Shown here piece by piece: positions 6,815 through 14,078 of a DNA stretch of 15,224 nt. Numbering within the stretch: position 1 is the stretch's first letter; each line of letters begins with the position of its first letter. Below the pieces are notes generated by a model. It ran no database searches. It was not told the DNA's origin and saw only the letters and a program-made list of their open reading frames with translations. This stretch comes from DASTRU01 sp035761045. GTDB taxonomy: Bacteria; Pseudomonadota; Gammaproteobacteria; Burkholderiales; Burkholderiaceae_E. Both the position numbers and the translations under genes were made by a program. The stretch lies in NCBI GenBank assembly GCA_035761045.1, contig DASTRU010000286.1, positions 1-15,224 of the forward strand, given 5' to 3'.

Positions 6815-7405
6815 TCAGCCAAACAATTCGCCCACCTCGATCACGCGTTTCGCCACCTCGGTCAGCTTTAAGCCCTTATCCATCGCCATGCGACGTAAGC
6901 GGCGATGCGCGTCGTCCTCGCTCAGGCCTTGACGCATCAGCACCGCCTTGGCGCGGTCGAGTAGCTTGCGTTCGTCAAGTTGAGCGCGTGATTGCGCAAG
7001 CTCGCGGCGCAATTCTTGTTCGACCTCGAAACGCGCGATGGCGACCTCAAGCACCGGACGCATGCTCGCCGGACTTAAGCCCGGAACCACGTAAGCGCAC
7101 ACGCCTCGGCGCAAGATGTCACGCATCTGGGCCGCGTTGTCGTGATCGGTGAACAGGGCGATTGGGCGAGGCGCGTCTCGGGTGGCGACCACCACATGCT
7201 CGATCGTGTCGCGCGCGTCGGATTCGCTCGCGATCATCACGATGTCGGGGTCGAATCGCGCGACGATGTCGGGCAACCGTAAATCGGTGCCACTTGCCGT
7301 GCGCACCGTATAACCAAGCGCCGCGCATGCGTTAAGCAACGAAGGATCGGCGTTAGCCGACTCCGGCTCGGACATATCCAACACGACGAGTACGCGCAGG
7401 CTCAT
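6815..7405 (-). CDS. nasT: NasT-type ANTAR antiterminator, pseudo-receiver
   Basis: 196-aa cytoplasmic RNA-binding regulator. Residues 1-120 form a receiver-like domain (RVLVVLD at the N-terminus, PIALFTDHDN near 81-90, GVCAYVVPGLSP near 101-112). Residues ~122-145 are likely coiled coil, and ~142-192 form the ANTAR domain (LDERKLLDRAKAVLMRQGLS and DDAHRRLRRMAMDKG). ANTAR proteins bind paired hexaloop hairpins and block terminators; such a leader lies immediately downstream, before nrtA. At the place where NasT/NasR-type receivers usually have the phosphoacceptor Asp (family pattern IDTESP), this protein reads IASES, with Ala59. The frame is open further upstream to 7690, but that part overlaps tsaD; the ATG at 7405 follows GGTGGGG and gives the usual NasT length. 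The gene is divergent from tsaD. The NasS sensor partner is not encoded nearby. Confidence 0.93.
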   Translation of the reverse strand: MSLRVLVVLDMSEPESANADPSLLNACAALGYTVRTASGTDLRLPDIVARFDPDIVMIASESDARDTIEHVVVATRDAPRPIALFTDHDNAAQMRDILRRGVCAYVVPGLSPASMRPVLEVAIARFEVEQELRRELAQSRAQLDERKLLDRAKAVLMRQGLSEDDAHRRLRRMAMDKGLKLTEVAKRVIEVGELFG

Positions 7406-7432
7406 ATCATCCCCACCTCGAGTCGCCGCCGG

Positions 7433-7448
7433 CGCAAGAAGCACGCCA
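7433..7448 (-). promoter_or_regulatory. Candidate sigma-54 promoter of nasT
   Basis: Minus strand TGGCGTGCTTCTTGCG matches TGGC at -24 and TTGC at -12 with correct GG-N10-GC spacing. The predicted start near 7422 leaves a 16-17-nt leader containing GGTGGGG before the nasT ATG. This would make the antiterminator itself responsive to nitrogen limitation. Such matches can occur by chance in GC-rich DNA. Confidence 0.5.
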
Positions 7449-7456
7449 TCCGCACG

Positions 7457-7462
7457 TAAAAT
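7457..7462 (+). promoter_or_regulatory. Possible -10 box of tsaD
   Basis: TAAAAT differs from TATAAT at one position and lies 25 bp before the tsaD ATG in the 82-bp divergent spacer. The expected -35 position (GCAAGA) is a poor match, so only the -10 element is suggestive. It lies upstream of the nasT promoter candidate on the opposite strand. Confidence 0.3.
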
Positions 7463-7487
7463 GCGCGGCCGTCTTAAGGTGAATGTG

Positions 7488-8504
7488 ATGCAAGTCTTAG
7501 GAATCGAAACCTCGTGCGATGAAACCGGTCTCGCGGTGTACGACACCCAACGCGGTTTGCTCGCGCACGCCTTGCATTCGCAAATCGAAATGCATCGCGA
7601 ATACGGTGGCGTGGTGCCCGAACTCGCATCGCGCGACCATATTCGGCGCATCGTGCCGCTGTTGCGCCATGTATTGGACGAAGCCAGCACGGCGCTTCGT
7701 CAAGTCGATGCCATCGCGGTCACCACCGGTCCCGGACTCGCCGGCGCACTACTTGTAGGCACCGGTTTCGCTCATGCGCTCGCCCTTGGTGCGAATAAGC
7801 CGGTGGTGAGCGTTCATCACTTGGAAGGTCATCTGCTTTCGCCGTTGCTGTCCGTGCGACCACCTGCGTTTCCATTCGTCGCCTTGCTGGTGTCTGGCGG
7901 GCATACGCAACTCATGCGGGTCGATGAAGTGGGCGACTACGCCTTGCTGGGCGAGACGATCGACGACGCGGCGGGCGAGGCGTTCGACAAAACCGCCAAG
8001 CTTCTCGGATTACCTTATCCAGGCGGACCGCAGATTTCACGACTCGCCGAGTTTGGCAATGCGGATGCCTTCGATTTGCCGCGACCGCTTAAGCACAGCC
8101 ACGACTTGAACTTTAGTTTCGCGGGTTTGAAAACCGCGGTACTGACCGCGGCCCGCAAGGCGGGCAACTTATGCGAGCAAACGCGCGCCGATCTCGCGGC
8201 CGCCACGGTCGACGCGATCACCGATGTTCTCACTCACAAAGCCGTGCTGGCCATGAAACGCACGGGCTTGCCGCGCTTGGTCGTGGCGGGCGGCGTGGGC
8301 GCGAATCAACAATTGCGCGCACGTCTAAATCACGCGGCCAACACGCAAGGCTTCGAGGTGTATTACCCCGAGCTTGCGTTATGCACCGACAACGGCGCGA
8401 TGATCGCGCTCGCCGGCGCATTGAAGCTGCAGCGTGATCCTTCGTTAGCGCGTAAGGCTGGCGCCTTTGACGTCAAGCCACGTTGGCCGTTGATCGACGC
8501 CTGA
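7488..8504 (+). CDS. tsaD: tRNA N6-adenosine threonylcarbamoyltransferase TsaD
   Basis: 338-aa cytoplasmic enzyme, essential in most bacteria, that transfers threonylcarbamoyl from TC-AMP to A37 of ANN-decoding tRNAs together with TsaB and TsaE. The family start MQVLGIETSCDETG (2-14) is present. The metal-binding His111 and His115 in VHHLEGH fall at the E. coli numbering. VSGGHTQL, DDAAGEAFDKTAKLLGLPYPGG, NFSFAGLKTA, VAGGVGANQQLR and the C-terminal CTDNGAMIA complete the ASKHA fold. An in-frame ATG at 7461 would add nine residues, but AAGG lies 8 nt before 7488 and the family N-terminus starts there. It is divergent from nasT and ends 13 nt from the convergent plsY. No neighbouring rpsU is seen, unlike the classic macromolecular synthesis operon. 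Confidence 0.97.
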   Translation: MQVLGIETSCDETGLAVYDTQRGLLAHALHSQIEMHREYGGVVPELASRDHIRRIVPLLRHVLDEASTALRQVDAIAVTTGPGLAGALLVGTGFAHALALGANKPVVSVHHLEGHLLSPLLSVRPPAFPFVALLVSGGHTQLMRVDEVGDYALLGETIDDAAGEAFDKTAKLLGLPYPGGPQISRLAEFGNADAFDLPRPLKHSHDLNFSFAGLKTAVLTAARKAGNLCEQTRADLAAATVDAITDVLTHKAVLAMKRTGLPRLVVAGGVGANQQLRARLNHAANTQGFEVYYPELALCTDNGAMIALAGALKLQRDPSLARKAGAFDVKPRWPLIDA

Positions 8505-8517
8505 ACCGACGTTGCAA

Positions 8518-9132
8518 CTAAGACGTTTTACTTTTAGAGCCCAATCGGCTTTCCGTTCCCGCCATCAAACGGCTGATGTTCGCGCGATGACGCCAAATCA
8601 GTAGCAGCGCCATGACGGCGATGGCCAGTGCGATCGCATCGAGCCGCCATACGAAGACATACCAAAACATCGCGAAGACGGCGCCGACCATCGACGCGAA
8701 CGACACATAACGAAAGAAGATCAACACAATCGCGAACGTAGCGATCGTGGCTAATGCGAGCTGAACATGCACGCCCAACAGCACGCCCAAGGCAGTCGCC
8801 ACGCCCTTGCCGCCACGAAACCGGTGATACAACGGATACAAATGGCCGAGGAACGCGGCGAGCGCGATGCTTGCGATGGCAACGTCGCTAAACCCAAACT
8901 CCAGCGCATATCGTTGCGCGATGAATACCGGCAACCATCCCTTAAGCGCGTCGAATATCAAGGTCAGTATCGCCGCCGCTTTATTACCCGAACGCAATAC
9001 ATTCGTCGCGCCCGGGTTGCCGGACCCATACGTGCGTGGATCGCTCAAGCGAAAGAGCTTGGAAAACACGATGGCGAACGAAATCGATCCGATGAGATAC
9101 GCCATCAAAACAGCCACTAAAGCAAAAAGCAT
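8518..9132 (-). CDS. plsY: Acyl-phosphate:glycerol-3-phosphate acyltransferase PlsY
   Basis: 204-aa inner-membrane enzyme that makes lysophosphatidic acid from acyl-phosphate and glycerol-3-phosphate, the first step of phospholipid synthesis with PlsX. The three conserved loops are present: GSGNPGATNVLR (36-47), GHLYPLYHRFRGGKGVA (96-112) and WRHRANISRL (180-189), alternating with hydrophobic segments starting at residues ~3-25. The length is typical. It begins 8 nt after ybaK ends, so it is the last gene of the chalcone isomerase-like/xerD/ybaK/plsY cluster, and it converges on tsaD with only 13 bp between the stops; no clear terminator hairpin fits there. Confidence 0.97.
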   Translation of the reverse strand: MLFALVAVLMAYLIGSISFAIVFSKLFRLSDPRTYGSGNPGATNVLRSGNKAAAILTLIFDALKGWLPVFIAQRYALEFGFSDVAIASIALAAFLGHLYPLYHRFRGGKGVATALGVLLGVHVQLALATIATFAIVLIFFRYVSFASMVGAVFAMFWYVFVWRLDAIALAIAVMALLLIWRHRANISRLMAGTESRLGSKSKTS

Positions 9133-9140
9133 AAAAGTCC

Positions 9141-9644
9141 TTAAGACGTGGAATCGTTAATCGCGCAGTTCACCGGTTGAGCGTTGAGGTGGTCTAAGAG
9201 GATCGACGGCGCGATCTCCACGAGATACCCGCGTCGCCCGCCGTTGATCAACACGGTGTCGAGTTCGAGCACGCTCGACTCCACATAAGTCGGCATGGCC
9301 TTGCGTGTGCCAAACGGTGACGTGCCACCCACCAAATAACCGGTGTGACGATGCGCGACGTCTGGCTTGCAGGGGCTTACGCTTTTCACGCCGATCGCGC
9401 GCGCTAAATTCTTCGTGCTGACCTTGCGGTCGCCGTGCATGAGGATGATCAGCGGACGCGTGGCATCGTCTTCCATGACTAAGGTTTTAACGACGCGGTG
9501 TTCGTCCACGCCCAATTGCCGCGCCGATTCGGCCGTGCCGCCGTGATCGACGTATTCATAAACGTGTTCGCGAAACGCCACGCCGCGCGACCGAAGCAGC
9601 GCCGTCGCGGGCGTTTCACTCACGTGTTGTTGATGTTTTCCCAT
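9141..9644 (-). CDS. ybaK: YbaK/EbsC-type aminoacyl-tRNA deacylase (probable Cys-tRNA(Pro) deacylase)
   Basis: 167-aa cytoplasmic trans-editing protein; E. coli YbaK hydrolyses Cys-tRNA(Pro) misacylated by prolyl-tRNA synthetase. Family features: an N-terminal segment before YEYVDHGGTAESARQLG, the conserved Lys53 in RVVKTLVM, HGDRKVSTKNLARAIG, and the GYLVGGTSPFGTRKAMPTYVESS block that marks the YbaK branch. The start ATG follows the xerD stop after 1 nt (TAGCATG). No good ribosome binding site is visible, so translational coupling to xerD is likely. The frame stays open upstream inside xerD, but nothing family-like is encoded there. Which misacylated tRNA it edits cannot be told with certainty from sequence alone. 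Confidence 0.9.
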   Translation of the reverse strand: MGKHQQHVSETPATALLRSRGVAFREHVYEYVDHGGTAESARQLGVDEHRVVKTLVMEDDATRPLIILMHGDRKVSTKNLARAIGVKSVSPCKPDVAHRHTGYLVGGTSPFGTRKAMPTYVESSVLELDTVLINGGRRGYLVEIAPSILLDHLNAQPVNCAINDSTS

Positions 9645-9645
9645 G

Positions 9646-10545
9646 CTAAGCCCGTGGATGATGCATCGCGTGAAGTGTTTTAAGCCGTTCACGCGCGACG
9701 TGCGTATAGATTTGCGTAGTGCTGATATCGCTATGACCAAGCAAGAGCTGAACGACACGCAAGTCCGCGCCATGATTTAACAAATGCGTTGCGAACGCAT
9801 GCCGCAGGGTATGCGGCGACAACGGCACCGTGATACCAGCCGTCAACGCATAGCGCTTAATTAAATGCCAGAACATTTGGCGCGTCATCGGCTCGGCGCG
9901 CGCGGTGGGAAACAACGCGTCGGCCGCGCGACTTTTTAGTACTTCGGCGCGGCCCTCGCGCAACCATCGCGTTATCCATTCAAGCGCCACTTCGCCCAAC
10001 GGCACCAAGCGCTCCTTGGTGCCTTTGCCAATCACGCGAACGACGCCTTCATTCATACCAACGTCGAATGTTTTGAGGCCCACCAGTTCACTCACGCGCA
10101 ATCCGGTCGCATACAACACTTCAAGCATCGTGCGGTCGCGCAAACCAAGCGGCGTGGATACATCGGGTGCCGCCAGCAAGGCTTCCACTTGCGCTTCCGA
10201 CAACGTCCCGGGAAAGCGTGGCGGTTGCTTGGCGGATTCGATGTTCACGCACGGATCGTCGACACGTTTGCGTTCGCGAATCGCCCAACGGTAAAACCGT
10301 CGCAAGACCGTGATGCGTCGATTGACCGAGGTGGCCTTGCTCTGAATATGGCGTGACGCCAAATATTCGCGCACTTCAACCTCGCCAGCCGCGCCCAGCT
10401 CGCTACCGCGCGGCCTTAGCCATTCATCGAACTGCACGAGGTCGGTTCGATACGCCGCCAAAGTATTTTTAGAAAGCCCATCTTCGAGCCAAAGCGCGTC
10501 GATGAATTCATCGATCAACGCGGACGGTACGAAAGCGTCGTTCAT
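9646..10545 (-). CDS. xerD: Site-specific tyrosine recombinase XerD
   Basis: 299-aa cytoplasmic recombinase that, with XerC, resolves chromosome dimers at dif near the division septum under FtsK control. The N-terminal SAM-like core-binding domain (LIDEFIDALWLEDGLSKNTL) is followed by the catalytic domain with Arg150 (ATGLRVSEL), Lys174 (GKGTKER), His245 and Arg248 (HTLRHAFATHLL), His271 (LGHSDISTTQIY) and nucleophile Tyr280. All are within two positions of the E. coli XerD numbering. The length of ~299 and the wording of the catalytic box favour XerD over XerC or a phage integrase; no attachment site or phage gene is nearby. The ATG at 10545 matches the family start; the longer open frame (to 10671) overlaps the upstream gene. 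It lies 16 nt after the chalcone isomerase-like gene. Confidence 0.95.
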   Translation of the reverse strand: MNDAFVPSALIDEFIDALWLEDGLSKNTLAAYRTDLVQFDEWLRPRGSELGAAGEVEVREYLASRHIQSKATSVNRRITVLRRFYRWAIRERKRVDDPCVNIESAKQPPRFPGTLSEAQVEALLAAPDVSTPLGLRDRTMLEVLYATGLRVSELVGLKTFDVGMNEGVVRVIGKGTKERLVPLGEVALEWITRWLREGRAEVLKSRAADALFPTARAEPMTRQMFWHLIKRYALTAGITVPLSPHTLRHAFATHLLNHGADLRVVQLLLGHSDISTTQIYTHVARERLKTLHAMHHPRA

Positions 10546-10561
10546 GCTCCGTAATGACAAC

Positions 10562-11143
10562 CTACTTCGCGCCGAGCAAACCCGCCTTGAGCGAGTCTTG
10601 CACCGGACGCGGCCCGACGAAAAGCGCAAGCAAGGCCGAGGCGAAATCCGCGCCCGGGACCGGTTCGCCAATCGGCTGACCGTTATGAACGATTTGCGTG
10701 CCGCGACCAGGTACTAAGTCGAGAAACACCACGTCGCCGTCTTTGACCTGGTTGATCGATACGATGTAATCGTTGAATCGCGCGAGTCGGTCTTTCAATG
10801 CGGCGAGTTGCTCGGGCGTGGCCCGCTCTTGAATGCCCTCGTTCAAACTTTTAGCAAACGTTTGCGCCGCCACGTCGCGCTTGAGCTGGAACGCCATTCG
10901 CTTAGGTCCGTCTTGCGCAAGCACCGCGCCGCCGTCGTTGGATGGCTTCGGCAAGTACAAACCCGCGACATAAACCTTAGCCAATCCATATCGCGTACGC
11001 ACGCCTAAGCCGTTCAGCACCAACGGTTTTCCGTCCACGATGGTGGTGTCGGGCATCTTGACGCCTTCGAGTTCGGCGGCGCGCGCGGTCCCGACCGAAA
11101 GCGCGATGAAACCTGCGAGTAACCAAGCGGTCAGTGCTTGCAT
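10562..11143 (-). CDS. Secreted chalcone isomerase-like protein
   Basis: 193-aa protein with a Sec signal peptide (hydrophobic stretch ALTAWLLAGFIALSVGTARA, cleavage before AELEG), so periplasmic or exported. The mature part (VLNGLGVRTRYGLAKVYVAGLYLP, then FQLKRDVAAQTFAKSLNEGI, then DGDVVFLDLVPGRGTQI) has the pattern of the bacterial chalcone isomerase-like family (a CHI-fold domain common in betaproteobacteria). Known bacterial members of this type have no established enzymatic role, and I do not claim isomerase activity. AGGAG precedes two consecutive ATGs; spacing is 6 nt to the second (11143) and 3 nt to the first (11146), so 11143 is preferred. It is the first gene of the xerD-ybaK-plsY cluster and is divergent from the M16 peptidase gene. 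Confidence 0.85.
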   Translation of the reverse strand: MQALTAWLLAGFIALSVGTARAAELEGVKMPDTTIVDGKPLVLNGLGVRTRYGLAKVYVAGLYLPKPSNDGGAVLAQDGPKRMAFQLKRDVAAQTFAKSLNEGIQERATPEQLAALKDRLARFNDYIVSINQVKDGDVVFLDLVPGRGTQIVHNGQPIGEPVPGADFASALLALFVGPRPVQDSLKAGLLGAK

Positions 11144-11154
11144 CATCGTCTCCT

Positions 11155-11220
11155 CATGATGGAGCGAAGCGTAGCCGATGTATGCGCACGTTTACACTGC
11201 TTCGCGCTCGCTCCATCGTG
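11155..11220. repeat. 13-bp inverted repeat in divergent spacer
   Basis: CATGATGGAGCGA (11155-11167) and TCGCTCCATCGTG (11208-11220) are inverted copies with one mismatch, 40 bp apart (53 bp centre to centre, about five helical turns). They sit in the spacer between the divergent chalcone isomerase-like gene and the M16 peptidase gene. They could be operator half-sites for a shared regulator. No strong -35/-10 pair could be fixed here for either gene. Confidence 0.5.
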
Positions 11221-11269
11221 ATGTTGCGAACGTCATCGCTTTATCGATTGAAGCTTATGGGAGGTTTTT

Positions 11270-14014
11270 GTGCTGTCACGCATCGCCCACGTTTTCCTGT
11301 TGTTTTGCGCCTCGCTCACCTTCATGCCGGAGGCGCCCGCGCAAACCGTGCCCGCGGGCATCAAGCGCGTTACGGCCGTGGAAGGCATTACCGAATACGC
11401 ATTGCCCAACGGCTTGCAAGTGTTGTTGATTCCCGACGCGTCCAAGCCCACCACCACCGTCAATCTCACGGTTCGCGTGGGGTCGCGGCACGAGAACTAC
11501 GGTGAAACCGGCATGGCGCATTTGCTCGAGCACTTAATCTTCAAAGGCTCGCCCAAGCATCCCAATCCGGGGCCGGAGTTGACGCAACGAGGCATGCGTT
11601 ACAACGGATCGACCTGGTATGACCGCACCAATTACTTCGCGAGCTTCGCTACCAACGAAGACCACTTGCGTTGGTATGTGACATGGCTCTCCGACGCGCT
11701 GGTTAATTCCAACATCGCGCGCAAGGACCTCGACTCCGAGATGACCGTCGTGCGTAACGAAATGGAGTCCGGCGAGAACGATCCGCTGCAAATTCTCATG
11801 CAGAAGATGACCGCCACCGCGTATCAATGGCACAACTACGGCAACGCCACCATCGGGGCGCGCAGCGACGTGGAGAATGTCGATATCGATCGGCTGCGGG
11901 CCTTCTACCGTACGTATTACCAGCCCGATAACGCTACGCTCATCATCGCGGGGCGCTTTGACGAATCGTCGGCGCTCAAGCTTGTCGCCAATACATTCGG
12001 CCGCATCGCCACGCTTAAGCGCGACATGCCACGGCTATACACCCTCGACCCAACGCAAGACGGCGAGCGCGCGGTTACCTTGCGTCGCGTGGGCGGCGTG
12101 CCGCTTGTTAGCGCGATGTATCACGCCGTGCCGGGCGCGCATCCCGACTTTGCCGCCTTCTCCTTAGCCACCTTGATCTTGGGCGACACGCCCTCGGGGC
12201 GCTTGCATAAACGCCTGGTGCAAAAAGGTTTGGCGGCCGATGTGTTTGGTCTTGGTTGGCCATTGAAGGATCCGGGCTTGGTGGGTTTTGGCGCGGTGGC
12301 CACGCCGAATCAAAACACCGACGCGTTGCGCGATGTCATGCTCGCCACCTTGGAAGGCGTTCGCGAAGAGCCTTTCACCACCGAAGAAGTCGAGCGAGCG
12401 CGCGCGACATGGCTAAAGAATTGGGACTTAGGCTTTACCGATCCAGAACGGGTCGGCGTGGCCCTATCCGAAAGCATCGCCTTAGGCGATTGGCGCATGT
12501 ACTTTTTAGCGCGCGACCGCGTTAAGGCCGTCAAGCGCGAGGACGTGCAACGCGTGGGCGCTAATTACTTCATTCGCGATAACCGCACCCTCGGACTCTA
12601 CGTTCCCACCGAAAAGCCCGAACGCGCGCCCGCGCCGCAAACGGTCGATGTCGCCGCGCAATTGCGCGACTTCAAACCATCGGCGGCCGCCACGAAGGTG
12701 GAGGCGTTTGAAGCAACGCCCGCGAACATCGAACAACGCGTGCGGCGCGACACCTTGCCCAACGGCATGAAGCTCGCGCTGCTTTCCAAGGGCACGCGCG
12801 GACAACTCGTCAACGCGACATTGCGGCTTAACTTAGGCGACGAAGCAAGCTTGCGGGGCAAGGACGCCGCGGCAAGTTTTGTCGCCGACATGCTCGATCG
12901 CGGCACCGAAACACTCACCCGCGAACAAATTCGTGATCGATTGGATGCGCTCAAGGCTCGGCTGCATATAGCGGGCGGCGCACCGACGGTGACCGTGTCG
13001 ATTCAAACCACGCGCGAAAACCTTGGTCCGGTACTCGAGCTTGTCGAACAACTCTTACGCAAGCCGGCGTTCAAGGCCGATCAACTCGAGGAATTGCGCC
13101 GTGAAACCTTGACGGATATTGAGTCGAACCGGAAAGAGCCCGCCGCGATCGTGAGTAACGCCATTGATCGTCATGGCAATCCGTATCCGCGCGGCCACGT
13201 CTTGTATGCCCCCACCTTCGACGAATTGATTGAGGACTACAAGGCAATCACGGTGGACGACTTGCGCGCCTTCCATCGCAACTTCTACGGCACGCAAGCC
13301 GCGGAATTCGCGGCCGTTGGCGACTTCGACGCCGACACGATCAAACCGTTGCTCGCACGCTTGTTTGGTCAATGGACGGCGGCGACGCCCTACAAACGCG
13401 TCCCCTCGCCGTTCATCAAACTGCCCCCCGCGCAACTTATGTTTCAAACACCCGACAAGGCGAACGCCACGTTCATCGCAATACAACCCTGGCCTATCTC
13501 CGAGAAGGACGCGGCGTATCCCGCATTACTCGTCGCCAATCACTTACTCGGCGGCTCGGGTGACGGCTCGCGCTTATGGACGCGTATTCGCGAAAAGGAA
13601 GGCCTAAGTTATGGCATCGGCACGGGGATTGACTGGTCGTACTTCGACGAACATTCAACCTGGCGGTCGAGCGCCATCTTCGCTCCGCAAAACCGGGAGC
13701 GGGTGTTAGGCGCGTGGCGCGAAGAAATCGACCGCGTACTGCGCAACGGCTTTACTCCTGAGGAAGTCGCGCGAGGCAAGACGGGATTGTTACGCGCGCG
13801 CCAACTCGGTCGCGCCCAAGACGCCGCCTTGACCGGAGCACTTGCGGTGTTCCTGCATCAAGACCGGACCTTTGCGGTATCTCAAAAGATTGACGACGCG
13901 ATCAGCCGACTGCGCACCGAGGATGTCAACGCGGCGCTACGTCGTTACTTGAATCCGGCGGATTTCGTGATTGCGGTCGGTGGGGATTTTTCGACGAGGA
14001 CGGTGTCGAAATAA
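11270..14014 (+). CDS. Secreted M16 family zinc metallopeptidase, two-halved
   Basis: 914-aa peptidase related to pitrilysin, PqqL and mitochondrial processing peptidase, likely periplasmic. The signal sequence spans ~1-25 (hydrophobic HVFLLFCASLTF, then APAQT). The N-terminal half has the inverted zinc motif H84-L-L-E87-H88 and the distal ligand Glu164 in VVRNEMESG, so it should be active. The C-terminal half repeats the fold (DTLPNGMKLALLSKGTRGQL at ~495) without an HxxEH, as in other single-chain M16 enzymes, and ends with the LWTRIREKEGLSYGIGTG segment (~768-785) that carries the conserved Arg/Tyr. The start is GTG, chosen because GGGAGG stands 5 nt before it. It is monocistronic as far as can be seen, followed by a long dyad. 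The substrate is unknown. Confidence 0.93.
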   Translation: MLSRIAHVFLLFCASLTFMPEAPAQTVPAGIKRVTAVEGITEYALPNGLQVLLIPDASKPTTTVNLTVRVGSRHENYGETGMAHLLEHLIFKGSPKHPNPGPELTQRGMRYNGSTWYDRTNYFASFATNEDHLRWYVTWLSDALVNSNIARKDLDSEMTVVRNEMESGENDPLQILMQKMTATAYQWHNYGNATIGARSDVENVDIDRLRAFYRTYYQPDNATLIIAGRFDESSALKLVANTFGRIATLKRDMPRLYTLDPTQDGERAVTLRRVGGVPLVSAMYHAVPGAHPDFAAFSLATLILGDTPSGRLHKRLVQKGLAADVFGLGWPLKDPGLVGFGAVATPNQNTDALRDVMLATLEGVREEPFTTEEVERARATWLKNWDLGFTDPERVGVALSESIALGDWRMYFLARDRVKAVKREDVQRVGANYFIRDNRTLGLYVPTEKPERAPAPQTVDVAAQLRDFKPSAAATKVEAFEATPANIEQRVRRDTLPNGMKLALLSKGTRGQLVNATLRLNLGDEASLRGKDAAASFVADMLDRGTETLTREQIRDRLDALKARLHIAGGAPTVTVSIQTTRENLGPVLELVEQLLRKPAFKADQLEELRRETLTDIESNRKEPAAIVSNAIDRHGNPYPRGHVLYAPTFDELIEDYKAITVDDLRAFHRNFYGTQAAEFAAVGDFDADTIKPLLARLFGQWTAATPYKRVPSPFIKLPPAQLMFQTPDKANATFIAIQPWPISEKDAAYPALLVANHLLGGSGDGSRLWTRIREKEGLSYGIGTGIDWSYFDEHSTWRSSAIFAPQNRERVLGAWREEIDRVLRNGFTPEEVARGKTGLLRARQLGRAQDAALTGALAVFLHQDRTFAVSQKIDDAISRLRTEDVNAALRRYLNPADFVIAVGGDFSTRTVSK

Positions 14015-14024
14015 GACATTCGTT

Positions 14025-14078
14025 AGTTTTCGGCGGGACGCTTGATCGCGGTAAGCGATCAAGCGTCTTGCGAAAACT
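14025..14078. repeat. Long imperfect dyad (13-bp perfect core) between convergent genes
   Basis: Core arms GACGCTTGATCGC (14037-14049) and GCGATCAAGCGTC (14055-14067) are perfectly complementary around the loop GGTAA. Outside an internal loop, AGTTTTCG (14025-14032) pairs with CGAAAACT (14071-14078). It lies 11 nt after the M16 stop and touches the stop of the ribbon-helix-helix gene. It probably ends transcripts from both sides, but the T-run precedes and the A-run follows the hairpin on each strand, the reverse of a classical bidirectional terminator. Confidence 0.8.

Noticed and set aside
7450..7468. Dyad CCGCAC-N7-GCGCGG as a possible NtrC site for nasT
   Set aside because: Its half-sites mismatch, it would lie at about -37, too close to the -24 box for an enhancer, and it overlaps the possible tsaD -10.
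9646..10545. Tyrosine recombinase as a sign of an integrated element
   Set aside because: Catalytic residue positions and length match housekeeping XerD, it sits in a housekeeping cluster, and no attachment repeats or phage genes are present.
11224..11252. TTGCGA-N17-ATTGAA as a sigma-70 promoter for the M16 gene
   Set aside because: Both hexamers are weak matches; not reported as a feature.
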